Below are positions 1-8,633 of a DNA stretch of 62,223 nucleotides, piece by piece (position 1 is the stretch's first letter; the number at the start of each line of letters is the position of its first letter). The position numbers were made by a program, and so were the translations under genes. A model generated the notes under the pieces. It was not told where the DNA came from. It saw only the letters and a list, made by a program, of their open reading frames with translations, and made no database searches. The DNA comes from Peptoniphilus rachelemmaiella (GTDB taxonomy: Bacteria > Bacillota > Clostridia > Tissierellales > Peptoniphilaceae). The DNA is taken from assembly GCF_943169845.1 (NCBI RefSeq), contig NZ_CALPBW010000012.1, positions 1,935 through 64,157 on the forward strand, written 5' to 3'.

Positions 1-2789
1 ACTTTGGCTTTGACTTCGACGCCTTCTTTGGCTCCGACTTTGACTGTCCCTTTATTAACGTCTTCGGATTTGAAGGTAACGTTAATGTAGTTGTCGGGGA
101 TGGTCTTTCCGTCGCTGCCTTTGGTCGGTTCGTCTTCTGTCGGCAGGTAGGGAACAACGTCGTCCGTCGTATACGCTTTTACATTGATAACTGCTGTTGC
201 ATTGTCTTTTGTACCATCACTATAAGTTACAACTACCGGTACATTTACCGGTTTTCCAGCATCTCCATCAACTGGTGTGTAAGTTACACTACCGTCAGCG
301 TTTACTACTGCACCTGTTGGAGCTCCTTCACCCAAAGCAAATGTCATGCCTGTCGGTTGCGGATTTGCTTCCGGCTTCGGTTCTGTTGTGCTCTTTTGGT
401 CTAGGAATTTTGGTGCTGCTACTGTTGCTTTTGTTCCAACTGTTCCATTGACTGCTGTATATTCCGGTTCGTATTTAGCGGAGTCTCCGTCATTAACTGA
501 TAGAGGAACTTTGTCGACGTGTCCTTTTTTAATTAGGATTTCTTCATCTTTATCGTTTTTACGATAAACGTCGTAAGTTACTTCTACGTTTGGTTCATCT
601 TCGGTCGCATCAACTTTTGCTGTTGGCGTACCGGTAATTTGATCGCCTGTAATCGTTAAACCGTCGATGGATTTTCCATCGATAAATTTAGCTGTTACAT
701 TTTTAAATACATAGCCTTTTTGCGGTGTCGGTACAACTTTTTGATTGTATTCAGTACCTTTCGCTCCATCGGCTAATGGTGAGTCTGTAATGAGATACTT
801 GTGGGTTCTGGAACCTTCAATCTTTCCTACAACTTGACCTTGGTCAGTGTCGTCCATTGACGCTGTTACTTTTACATCGTAGAGGCCTGCTGTTGTCGGT
901 TTGCCGGAAATATTTCCATTTCCTGCGTCGATTGTTAAGCCTTCAGGTAGGTTAACTGCTGAATAAGCAGCACCTTTAATCGGATTATCGTTTTTGTGTT
1001 CAAAATCATCATAACGAGATCCGACATAGCTACTTAATTCGACAGTAAAGGAGTCGATAGCGATAGGATCTTGTAAATTGCCTTTTGAATCAACTCTGTG
1101 AAGTTTTGCTGTATATTCTGTCGTTTTTGTTACACCCGTTGTGTCAAATGGTGCTGAATCAATGGTGCCTGTACTTGATGGTTGTTGAGCTTGTCCTTCT
1201 TTACCATCAATTTTCTTTCCATCAGGACCATACCATACGATTTGGTATTTATTCGATGTGAAGGAATACGGAAGCCCTGTTGTAGATGTTTGTGCTACAT
1301 CTCCAGGGATAGCTGTGTTTGCTTCATTGTCATAGTTGGTAATGTGGAAGTCAATTTCTCCGGGACCAAATACGAAGTCAGATCTTAAAATACATGTGGT
1401 TGATTTGGTTACTCCTACACCAAAGCCTGTTGAAGACCAGCCTGCGTTAATACCCCAATCAGAGTTCATGGATGCGTAATAGTTGTTGTTGTACGGAGTC
1501 ATCACGCGAAGGTTTTCTGTTCCATCTGTAGAAACAAATAGCCAGTCGTAGTTAACGTGTTTTATTTCATTTTTCTTAGCAGTATCAAAAGCTCCGTTAT
1601 CAGGCTTATCTGCCACGGTTCCAAGTCTATCGATTTGTTCTTGAGACCATTTGTTGCCTATAGCTATACCGCCTGCTGCATCTCCAACTTTATAGTTGTA
1701 AGATTTAAGACCGGCATCAGAGTTTTTATAAACTCCCCAAGTACCATTAAATTGGATAATGTAGTCACCTTCTGCATCGGTCTTTGCTGTTACGGTTTCT
1801 GCTATCCATTTTTCCGGTTCTTTTTTTACTTGTTCTTTGATCCAATCTTGCAGATCATCTTCGAGCTTTGAAGTCCATTTAGGGCCACGGATATCTTCCG
1901 GTTTTGAAATTCCACCGAGTGCCAATATCGCTTCATCGCTGTAGATTTTCTTCATAGCATAGTCAGATAGATAAGATGCTCTTACAGTTACGCCTTTTGC
2001 TCCTTCAGTGTGTTGAGTTATATCATACCAATGAATTCCACCAACACCTGATTTGTAATCCCAAGAAACTTTTCCAGTCATATAACCGCCGGATTTACTT
2101 TGTTTCGGTGTTTCTTTGGCATCAGTCCTGTGCATTTCAGCCTTAGGTTTTTGCATAAATAGAATCTTCCAATTGTCATGGGTATTCTTTGCTGTATTGG
2201 AACTTGAACCACCTTGAGTAATAGGTAGGCCAAAATCAGGAAATACTACCCCTTCTCCTGTTATATATTGAAGTTGATAACCTTTCGGAATAGTATCTTC
2301 TTCAACCCAGAACTTATACCTTCCATTACCGGCAGATACAGTTGTATCTGCATCAAATTTAATTAATTTTCCATCCGATGCTAAATAAGGGGTACAACCA
2401 ATATTTAGTCTGCCGTTGGCATCGGATACTGCGGTGTAAATAGGCGATACATAGCCGCCGTCTTCAAACCATTGAAAGTAGCCTCTTACTCCCTCTAAGG
2501 GTTTAAATTGTTGACCTGTTGCATTATTTAAAGGAAGGTTTAAGTCTCCTCCGGTTTGTACACCTACAAATGCGTGAACGGCATTTCTCGCATCGTTGCC
2601 TACGCTAGATTCGATTGGCGGTGCAGCTCCTTTTACGCCTACCGGACCTTTGGCTGGTGCCATTTCAAATTTGCCTTCCCCGGCTTCCCCTCGTGCAAAA
2701 GCGCCATAGGGGATCATGGTAAATACCATGACAAAGGCCAGTACCCAAGCGATGGCTCGGGTTGCAAAGGTTTTCTTTGTGCTCTGCAT
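1..2789 (-). CDS. Large secreted Rib/Ig-like surface protein, 5' part only
   Basis: The frame is open from an ATG at 2789, preceded by GAAAGGAG, to the left edge: 929 codons with no stop, so the C-terminus and any cell-wall anchor are outside the window. The first ~32 residues form a signal peptide (basic MQSTKK start, hydrophobic core, cleavage near YGAFA). The middle is rich in Trp, Tyr and Gly. From about residue 600 there are bacterial Ig-like (He_PIG-type) folds with ISGKPTTAG and ITGTPTAK turns, and near residue 825 a Rib-type repeat (GAVVNADGSVTYTP). The last readable stretch, DVVPYLPTEDEPTKGSDG, is a linker style seen in large adhesins of Finegoldia and Peptoniphilus. Probable adhesin. 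Codons are A/T-richer than in most neighbours, as in the S-layer gene at 56.3 kb. Confidence 0.85.
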   Translation of the reverse strand, partial: MQSTKKTFATRAIAWVLAFVMVFTMIPYGAFARGEAGEGKFEMAPAKGPVGVKGAAPPIESSVGNDARNAVHAFVGVQTGGDLNLPLNNATGQQFKPLEGVRGYFQWFEDGGYVSPIYTAVSDANGRLNIGCTPYLASDGKLIKFDADTTVSAGNGRYKFWVEEDTIPKGYQLQYITGEGVVFPDFGLPITQGGSSSNTAKNTHDNWKILFMQKPKAEMHRTDAKETPKQSKSGGYMTGKVSWDYKSGVGGIHWYDITQHTEGAKGVTVRASYLSDYAMKKIYSDEAILALGGISKPEDIRGPKWTSKLEDDLQDWIKEQVKKEPEKWIAETVTAKTDAEGDYIIQFNGTWGVYKNSDAGLKSYNYKVGDAAGGIAIGNKWSQEQIDRLGTVADKPDNGAFDTAKKNEIKHVNYDWLFVSTDGTENLRVMTPYNNNYYASMNSDWGINAGWSSTGFGVGVTKSTTCILRSDFVFGPGEIDFHITNYDNEANTAIPGDVAQTSTTGLPYSFTSNKYQIVWYGPDGKKIDGKEGQAQQPSSTGTIDSAPFDTTGVTKTTEYTAKLHRVDSKGNLQDPIAIDSFTVELSSYVGSRYDDFEHKNDNPIKGAAYSAVNLPEGLTIDAGNGNISGKPTTAGLYDVKVTASMDDTDQGQVVGKIEGSRTHKYLITDSPLADGAKGTEYNQKVVPTPQKGYVFKNVTAKFIDGKSIDGLTITGDQITGTPTAKVDATEDEPNVEVTYDVYRKNDKDEEILIKKGHVDKVPLSVNDGDSAKYEPEYTAVNGTVGTKATVAAPKFLDQKSTTEPKPEANPQPTGMTFALGEGAPTGAVVNADGSVTYTPVDGDAGKPVNVPVVVTYSDGTKDNATAVINVKAYTTDDVVPYLPTEDEPTKGSDGKTIPDNYINVTFKSEDVNKGTVKVGAKEGVEVKAK

Positions 2790-3102
2790 AATTTCTCCTT
2801 TCTTATCTTTTCGCATATTTCTTTTATTCGTCGGCAAATTCATACAAGGCCATGCCTTGTGCCCTTTCTTTTTTGAAAGTGCATCACTCCTTTTTGTCGT
2901 GAACGCCATTTCTTCTTTTTTCTTTACATGCATACAGTCTTACAAGTTAATTCTAACACCCTTATCTTTGTTTATCTATGTGAAAGAACAGTTTTTGCCT
3001 ATACCTTCCTTTTATTTCTTTCCTTTTAAAAGTAAAAAATAAAATTCTTTCGGGAGCACTTGTCTTTCACATAAAATCGGGCGGTTTTCTTCTCCCCATC
3101 CC
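2790..3102. other. AT-rich leader of the surface protein gene
   Basis: No credible gene is seen. The stretch is the 5' region of the surface protein. It holds a 7-bp stem with a 3-nt loop at 2844-2860 (ACAAGGC/GCCTTGT) and a pair of 10-bp perfect inverted repeats (ATGTGAAAGA at 2978-2987 and its complement at 3063-3072). I could not place a convincing -35/-10 pair. Confidence 0.5.
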
Positions 3103-3340
3103 TTAAATGGATACGACGTGGGCGGGGTTGCCGGCATCTTCGATAAGTTTAATTAAATTCTCGGCTTTGAGCCACACGGTGGCGGTGTTGTCGTTGGGAT
3201 GGATGCCGATTATGCCGCCGTTTTTGGCAAATCGTTTGTCTCAATAGAAGTGCACGGCATGTTCGGCGTCGTTTAGGAGGCCGAAGGGGCTCTCGGCGCC
3301 GGCTTTCGGATCCAATTTTTCTTTCGGGGCGGCGAGCTTT
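3103..3340 (-). pseudogene. Remnant of a prolyl-tRNA deacylase (ProX/YbaK family)
   Basis: Reading the minus strand down from about 3340 gives the C-terminal half of the YbaK/ProX fold: SPFGLLND, then an in-frame TGA at 3241-3243, then IIGIHPNDNTATVWL and a final TAA at 3103-3105. SPFGL and the HPNDNTAT strand are signatures of trans-editing enzymes that remove alanine from mischarged tRNA-Pro. The N-terminal half (about 80-90 residues of a ~160-residue family) is missing and no start or ribosome site precedes the fragment, so the gene is dead. ProS in this window keeps its own insertion (editing) domain, which could explain why loss of the trans factor was tolerated. Confidence 0.8.
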
Positions 3341-3343
3341 GGG

Positions 3344-3349
3344 TATAAT
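3344..3349 (+). promoter_or_regulatory. -10 box (TATAAT) for the alcohol dehydrogenase gene
   Basis: Perfect TATAAT 36 bp before the adh start. No good -35 is seen at 16-18 bp. The box lies at the truncated 5' boundary of the deacylase remnant. Confidence 0.45.
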
Positions 3350-3384
3350 GAAACTGTATTTATGAGAGCAATAAAGGAGGATGT

Positions 3385-4551
3385 ATGAATCATTTTGTTT
3401 TTTCGGTACCGACGACGATTTTTTTCGGGGAAGGTCAAGTGCGGGCTTTTGCCGAAGCGGTGAAATCTTACGGGGACAAGGCGCTGATTGTTTTCGGCGG
3501 CGGCTCCATTAAGAAGAACGGCATTTACGACGAAATCACCTCGGCTCTTCACGCCGCCGGTGTGAAGACGGTGGACCACGGCGGCATCGAGCCCAATCCC
3601 AGGATCGACAGTGTGCGGGCGGGGATCGCGCGGGTGAAGCAGGAAGGGGTGGATGTGATCGTGCCCATCGGCGGCGGCTCCTCCATCGACGCGGCGAAAC
3701 TCATTGCCGCAGGCACGCTGACGCCGGGAGATCCCTGGGCCATTGTGAAGAAGGAGGTGGCGGTAAAGGATGCCCTGCCTCTGTGTGCGGTGCTGACCTT
3801 GGCGGCCACGGGCTCTGAAATGGACACGGCATCGGTGATTACCAATCCGGAAACGAAGGAAAAGCTGGGCTGGAAGAGCAGCAAGGTGCTCCCCAAGGCG
3901 AGCCTCATGAATCCGGCCTACACGGTGTCGGTGAATGGGTACCACACGGCGTCGGGCACGGCGGACATTATGAGCCACACCATGGAAAATTATTTTTCCG
4001 TAGACGACAGCGCCTTTATGCAGGATTCTATGTCGGAAGGCATTTTGCGCACCTGCCGCCACGCCGGTCCCGCGGCGGTGAAAGACGGCGGGGATTTGGA
4101 GGCGCGGGCCAATTTAATGTGGGCGTCCAGCTGGGCCATTAACGGCCTGCTTTCCACGGGCAAGGCGCAAGCCTGGAGCGTGCACCCCATGGAACACGAA
4201 CTTTCGGCTTTCTACGACATTACCCACGGGGTGGGCCTCGCGATTTTAACGCCGCGCTGGCTCCGCCACGTGTTAAGTGCCAAGACGGCGCCGAAGATCG
4301 CCCGCTTCGGCCGCCGGGTTTTCGATATTCAAACGGACGACGATGTGGATGCGGCCAATGAAGCCATCGAAGCCCTGTATAATTTCTTTGTTTCCATGGG
4401 CATTCCCATGAATTTAAAGGCCGTGGGCATCGGCGAGGAACATTTGGCAGAAATGGCCAAGGCCTGTGCCGACCATGCCGGCGGTGTGATCCGCGGTTTT
4501 GTGGATCTGAAGGAAGAAGATATTTTGGCTATTTACAAGGCCTGTTTGTAG
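3385..4551 (+). CDS. Iron-containing (butanol-type) NAD(P)H-dependent alcohol dehydrogenase
   Basis: The 388-residue protein matches the group III iron-dependent alcohol dehydrogenases of the YqhD/BdhA/YugJ branch, cytoplasmic enzymes that reduce aldehydes to alcohols with NAD(P)H. Visible features are nucleotide-binding glycine motifs GGGS at 38-41 and GGGSS at 96-100, and metal ligands Asp194, His198, His267 and His281, at the same numbering as E. coli YqhD. AAAGGAGG precedes the ATG. The gene stands alone between a TATAAT box and a strong hairpin terminator. GGGS in the first motif leans toward NADPH use; the substrate is unknown. Confidence 0.92.
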   Translation: MNHFVFSVPTTIFFGEGQVRAFAEAVKSYGDKALIVFGGGSIKKNGIYDEITSALHAAGVKTVDHGGIEPNPRIDSVRAGIARVKQEGVDVIVPIGGGSSIDAAKLIAAGTLTPGDPWAIVKKEVAVKDALPLCAVLTLAATGSEMDTASVITNPETKEKLGWKSSKVLPKASLMNPAYTVSVNGYHTASGTADIMSHTMENYFSVDDSAFMQDSMSEGILRTCRHAGPAAVKDGGDLEARANLMWASSWAINGLLSTGKAQAWSVHPMEHELSAFYDITHGVGLAILTPRWLRHVLSAKTAPKIARFGRRVFDIQTDDDVDAANEAIEALYNFFVSMGIPMNLKAVGIGEEHLAEMAKACADHAGGVIRGFVDLKEEDILAIYKACL

Positions 4552-4561
4552 GCATAAAAAG

Positions 4562-4590
4562 AAAGCTGCTCGCGAGGGCAGCTTTTTTTG
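4562..4590 (+). terminator. Rho-independent terminator of adh
   Basis: AAAGCTGC / GCAGCTTT stem around CGCGAGG, followed by seven T. Confidence 0.9.
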
Positions 4591-4597
4591 TAATGAC

Positions 4598-4630
4598 AAA
4601 ATCCGCCAGAGTGCGTGGCTCGGCGGATTT
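4598..4630 (-). terminator. Terminator of gltX
   Basis: Nine-bp stem AAATCCGCC / GGCGGATTT with a 14-nt loop just past the gltX stop; the trailing T-run is short. Confidence 0.7.
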
Positions 4631-4638
4631 ATATGCCT

Positions 4639-6117
4639 TTATTTTCTGTAGCTTTTTGCTTTTTCCAATCGTTTTAAGATTTCGTCTTTGCCTAAAAGGT
4701 AGATGATGTTGGAAAGTTCCGGGCCGTGGACGTTGCCGGTCATGGCGGCACGGGCGGGCATGTAGAGGTTTTTGCCTTTCACGCCGCTCGCCTTTTGCAC
4801 TTGCTTCATGAGTTTGCCCGCATCTTCCAGGGAAATGGCGTCCATGTCCTTCAGGATTTCTTCCAGGGCGTCGATCACCGCCGGGGCGGATTCGGAGTTA
4901 ATTTGTTCCAGGGCGTCTTCTTCGGTGACTTCGTAGTCGTCGTAGAGGAAGCCGCAGGCCTCAGGCACTTGTTCCAGGCGGTCCAGGCCGTCTTGAATGG
5001 TTTCCATTAAGACGCGGTAGTGCTCGGGATCTTTTTCCACGTCGGCTTTTGTAAAGAGGCCGGCTTTTTCGATGTAGGGCATGGCCATGTCCAGAAGCTC
5101 GTCGGCGGAAAGTTCTTTCATGTAGTGGCTGTTGATCCAGTCGAGCTTCTTCACGTCGAAGACGCCGCCGGTTCTCGCGATGCGCTTGGTGTCGAAGGCT
5201 TTGATGAGCTCGTCCATGGAGAAGATTTCCTGATTGTCTTCCGGAGACCAGCCAACGAGGGCCAGGTAGTTGATGAGGCCTTCGGGCAAGTAGCCGTGGC
5301 CTTTAAAGTCTTCCACGGATACGTCGCCTTGGCGTTTGGAGAGCTTTTTGTGGTCTTTGTTCAAGACGCCGGGGAGGTGAATGTAGGTGGGTACGTCCCA
5401 ACCCAGGGCTTGATAGAGGTACACATGTTTCGGCGTGGAGGGCAGCCATTCTTCCCCGCGAATGATGTGGGTGATGCCCATAAGGTGGTCGTCCACCACC
5501 ACGGCCATGTGGTAGGTGGGGAAGCCGTCGCTTTTCATAAGGACTTGATCGTCCATTTCGTTGGTGTTAATGGTGATTTTGCCCCGGGCTTCGTCTTCGA
5601 AGGTGATGTCTTCGTCGTGGGGAAGCTTTAGGCGCACCACGTATTCTTCGCCCTTGGCGATGCGCTCTTTGGCTTCATCCAGGGAGATGGAGCGGCAAAG
5701 GCCGTCGTAGCGGGGCACTTGGCCTTTGATTTTTTGGCCTTCGCGAAGGTTGTCCAGCCGCTCTTTGGTGCAGAAGCAGTAGTAGGCGTGGCCGGATTCC
5801 AGTAGCTGATCCACGTATTTTTTGTAGATGTCCAGCCGCTTGGATTGAATGTAGGGGCCGCAGTCCCCTTCTTCCACCACTTCTCCGTCTTTCATCATGA
5901 CGCCTTCGTCGATGGCAATGCCCGCCCAGTTCAGGGAGCGGATCAGGTTTTCGATGGCGCCTTCCACGAAGCGGGTTCGGTCGGTGTCTTCGATGCGGAG
6001 CAGGAATTTTCCGCCTTTTTGTCGTGCGTAAAGGTAGTTATAAACGGCAGTTCTCAGGCCGCCGATGTGCAGGTAGCCCGTCGGTGATGGGGCAAAGCGC
6101 ACCCGTACATTGTCCAT
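4639..6117 (-). CDS. gltX: Glutamate--tRNA ligase
   Basis: Class I glutamyl-tRNA synthetase of 492 residues, normal for the family. It attaches glutamate to tRNA-Glu, and in species lacking GlnRS also to tRNA-Gln. The HIGH-type motif is PSPTGYLHIGG at residues 10-20 and the KMSKS-type loop is KLSKR at 258-262. A CFC segment near 114-116 belongs to the zinc-binding SWIM-like region. The C-terminal anticodon-binding domain is complete. The start follows an AGGAGG. It lies 9 bp downstream of a PHP-family gene and is probably transcribed with it; the pair ends in the hairpin at 4598-4630. Confidence 0.97.
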   Translation of the reverse strand: MDNVRVRFAPSPTGYLHIGGLRTAVYNYLYARQKGGKFLLRIEDTDRTRFVEGAIENLIRSLNWAGIAIDEGVMMKDGEVVEEGDCGPYIQSKRLDIYKKYVDQLLESGHAYYCFCTKERLDNLREGQKIKGQVPRYDGLCRSISLDEAKERIAKGEEYVVRLKLPHDEDITFEDEARGKITINTNEMDDQVLMKSDGFPTYHMAVVVDDHLMGITHIIRGEEWLPSTPKHVYLYQALGWDVPTYIHLPGVLNKDHKKLSKRQGDVSVEDFKGHGYLPEGLINYLALVGWSPEDNQEIFSMDELIKAFDTKRIARTGGVFDVKKLDWINSHYMKELSADELLDMAMPYIEKAGLFTKADVEKDPEHYRVLMETIQDGLDRLEQVPEACGFLYDDYEVTEEDALEQINSESAPAVIDALEEILKDMDAISLEDAGKLMKQVQKASGVKGKNLYMPARAAMTGNVHGPELSNIIYLLGKDEILKRLEKAKSYRK

Positions 6118-6126
6118 GGTTCCTCC

Positions 6127-6846
6127 TTATTTGTCCATTAGCGTAAATGCGTTCAGTATGCGGTCGTTCTCCCAAGTGTTGACAATGAGCTCCTCGGGGT
6201 AGTCCAGTTCGTTAATCAGCACTTTGGCCAGTTCAAAATTACCTACGTCCACGTCCATGTGGGCATCGCTTCCCACAATGACTTTCATGTTTTTCTCTTT
6301 TCCCATTCCCAGAAGCACGCGCAGGTTTTCTTCCGCGCCGATGCGGGGGCCGTTTTTCTTCAGGGACGAATTATTTAATTCGCAAAAGAGATCCTCTTCC
6401 ACGATAAAATCGCTTAACCGTTCGTAATCCAAGGGAAAACGGGCATCGTCGGGGTGGCCGATGATTTTTACCAAGGGATGTTTGCCGGCGTTGATGATCG
6501 CGTCGGTGTTGGTTTTGGCATCGGCGGGTTGAAAGCACTGCCTGTGCAAACTGACGATGGCGTAATCCAGTTTTTTATGGTCCAGATCGATGTCGATGGC
6601 GCCGTCTGCGGAGAGGATGTTGGCTTCCACGCCGCAAAGAATCACGACGCCGTCTAAGACGCGGGGCACGGCCTGGTAGTTATCGAAAACGGCGTTGTTT
6701 TCTACCCCTGCCATGGCCATGGCGTGATCGCTGGTTCCGAGGATTCGAATGCCGCGCGCCCGTGCTGCGGCGATATTTTCTCTGAGAGTCGAATAGGCGT
6801 GTCCGGAGGCGATGGTGTGGGTATGCAAATCGATTGATAGTTTCAT
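6127..6846 (-). CDS. PHP-domain phosphoesterase (YcdX-like)
   Basis: A 239-residue metal-dependent PHP enzyme. The start at 6846 is chosen because AGGAGG lies just upstream and the protein then opens directly with the metal-binding strand MKLSIDLHTHTIASGHAYST; a longer frame to 6906 has no ribosome site. Other PHP ligands appear in GTSDHA, CGVEAN, IIGHPD and VGSDAHMD. YcdX-type PHP proteins hydrolyse small phosphate esters with a trinuclear metal centre; the physiological substrate here is unknown. It is the first gene of a probable operon with gltX, and a second PHP protein sits at 14.3 kb. Confidence 0.85.
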   Translation of the reverse strand: MKLSIDLHTHTIASGHAYSTLRENIAAARARGIRILGTSDHAMAMAGVENNAVFDNYQAVPRVLDGVVILCGVEANILSADGAIDIDLDHKKLDYAIVSLHRQCFQPADAKTNTDAIINAGKHPLVKIIGHPDDARFPLDYERLSDFIVEEDLFCELNNSSLKKNGPRIGAEENLRVLLGMGKEKNMKVIVGSDAHMDVDVGNFELAKVLINELDYPEELIVNTWENDRILNAFTLMDK

Positions 6847-6870
6847 AATGCCTCCCTCCTTAACATTTCT

Positions 6871-6899
6871 ATTATAGCACAGGCTTTTCCGTGGAACAA
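6871..6899 (-). promoter_or_regulatory. Promoter of the PHP-gltX operon
   Basis: TTGTTC (6894-6899), 17-bp spacer, TATAAT (6871-6876) on the minus strand. Confidence 0.75.
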
Positions 6900-6901
6900 A
6901 A

Positions 6902-6928
6902 AGCAAAAAAAGAAGCCCGCAGGCTTCT
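6902..6928 (-). terminator. Terminator of the SLH protein gene
   Basis: AGAAGCC / GGCTTCT stem with 4-nt loop and a long T-run on the minus strand. It overlaps the upstream region of the PHP promoter. Confidence 0.9.
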
Positions 6929-6930
6929 CT

Positions 6931-8514
6931 TTACTGAGGTTGGCCTGTGGCTTCTAAGATGTCGTAGTAGCTCCACGTGTTTTTGTTTACGTCTTTAAAG
7001 GGATTGTTGCCGTAGGTGTCCAAAAAGGCTTTGTCGGGCTTGCGTTGTAGGGCTTTGTTCAGGGCCGCGCAGACTTCCTGGCGGGTGATTTTTTCGCTCG
7101 GTGCAAATTTGCCCTTCCCCCGTCCGCTCATAAGGCCCGCCTGCTGAACGGCACCGATGTAGCCTTTGGCCCAGTGATTGGCTTTCACATCGCCGAAGTC
7201 GGTGGATTCCGCGGGGCTTAAGCCGGCGTAGGCGGCGAGAATGCGGGCAAATTCCGCCCGAGTAATGGATTGATGGGGCTTGAAGCTGCCGTCTTGATAG
7301 CCGGAGATGAACCCCCGCTTTTCCATAATGCCCACGGAGGCGGCAAACCACTGGCTGTCGTCTACATCTTTAAAGGAGGTGTAGGCGGCCACGGGCTTTG
7401 CGCCGTTTGCCATGCGGGCGATGACGGATGAAACTTCCGCCCGGGTCATGGCTTTTGTCGGCTTAAAGGTGCCGTCGGGGTAGCCGGTCACGTAGGCGGG
7501 CCGTGCCACTTTCATGGCTTCTGTGAGGCTGTTTTCCGCGCCGGCAATTTCAGGGGCCGTGGCGTTTTCTTTTGCGAGGATAAATTGCCCCGTGGCCACG
7601 GCGGCATTAACCTGCAGCTGCTCGACTTTGGCCCGTCCGCTCATATTGACCGATGAAAGGACGCGGAGGAAGTCGTCGATTTTTTTCCTGTCCCCTGCGT
7701 AGGGGGCGGGGGCGGCGTCGGTTCCTTTCGCGCCTTCGCCCACGGTGGCGATGATTTCTTCTTGACCGGCTTTCGTGGTGAAGACGAAGCGCAGGGCCGT
7801 GTCCTTTGGCTGGGGATTGATGACAACGTTGAAGCGGCCGTCGTTACCCGCGACGGTGCTGCCGATTAAGGTATTGCCCCGATAGACCCGCACGCCGGCG
7901 CGGGCCACGGCGGTGCCGGATAAGGTGTTGGCGCCGACGGCGATGGGATCCACGGCGGATTTTTTCGCCGCGACAGGAGTCGTCCCGGGCGTTTGTCCGG
8001 AGGGCACCGCCGGTATGGCCTGTCCCGTGTCGCTGGCGACGTCTTTTTGAATGCTGCGGTTTTTGCCGTTTTTATCCACGGTGGCCATGACGTAGGACAT
8101 GGACACTTGGTTCACGTTTTTTACGCCTTTTTTAAATTTGCCGCTCATTTTCAAGGTGAAATCCCGTCGACTCAGGGCCTTGACGTCGGGGATTACCAAG
8201 GTGACGATTTCTTTTTTGCTGCTGTCTGTCTTCGTGGACATGAGGCGGTAGTCGTTGTCGGTGAGGCCGCCGACGAAGATGGCCTTGTCGATGTGAATGG
8301 TTTTATCGACCATAAACGACAGGGAAAATGTCTTTAAATTGCTTTGGTAGTCATTGGGCATGGTGATCTTTAGTTCCATGCCGTAGGGGTCCGATGCCTT
8401 TTGCTTATTGGTCATGGGAAGGTTCAGTTGGCTCTGAATATCTTCCGCGGCGAAAACCGCCGTCGACGCAAATAGGAGCAAAAGGGCCAAAAGGGTACAC
8501 AAACTGCGTTTCAT
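6931..8514 (-). CDS. Secreted SLH-domain cell-surface protein
   Basis: A 527-residue exported protein. GAAGGAGGGA sits before the ATG at 8514 (a longer frame to 8535 lacks a site), giving the signal peptide MKRSLCTLLALLLLFASTAVFA. The N-terminal ~150 residues are a beta-rich domain I do not recognise. A short Ig-like segment follows (VGANTLSGTAVARAGVRVY, about 197-215). Three SLH motifs occupy roughly residues 340-520 (YPDGTFKPTKAMTRAE, YQDGSFKPHQSITRAE and FAPSEKITRQE). SLH modules bind pyruvylated secondary cell-wall polymer, anchoring the protein noncovalently. The gene is alone between two terminators. Confidence 0.85.
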   Translation of the reverse strand: MKRSLCTLLALLLLFASTAVFAAEDIQSQLNLPMTNKQKASDPYGMELKITMPNDYQSNLKTFSLSFMVDKTIHIDKAIFVGGLTDNDYRLMSTKTDSSKKEIVTLVIPDVKALSRRDFTLKMSGKFKKGVKNVNQVSMSYVMATVDKNGKNRSIQKDVASDTGQAIPAVPSGQTPGTTPVAAKKSAVDPIAVGANTLSGTAVARAGVRVYRGNTLIGSTVAGNDGRFNVVINPQPKDTALRFVFTTKAGQEEIIATVGEGAKGTDAAPAPYAGDRKKIDDFLRVLSSVNMSGRAKVEQLQVNAAVATGQFILAKENATAPEIAGAENSLTEAMKVARPAYVTGYPDGTFKPTKAMTRAEVSSVIARMANGAKPVAAYTSFKDVDDSQWFAASVGIMEKRGFISGYQDGSFKPHQSITRAEFARILAAYAGLSPAESTDFGDVKANHWAKGYIGAVQQAGLMSGRGKGKFAPSEKITRQEVCAALNKALQRKPDKAFLDTYGNNPFKDVNKNTWSYYDILEATGQPQ

Positions 8515-8604
8515 AAAATCCCTCCTTCCATCCATTATAATCCATGAATCGCACCGTCGCCGTTACGATTTCATAACAGTTTTTCTTTATTTCCCGAAGA
8601 AAAA

Positions 8605-8627
8605 GAAAAAACCCCGCGTCGCGAGGT
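8605..8627 (-). terminator. Terminator of proS
   Basis: AACCTCGC / GCGGGGTT hairpin followed by six T on the minus strand. Confidence 0.85.
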
Positions 8628-8633
8628 TCGTTT

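Noticed and set aside
3241..3243. TGA in the proX remnant read as selenocysteine
   Set aside because: The N-terminal half of the gene is missing and no SECIS-like stem was evident, so a plain nonsense mutation is simpler.
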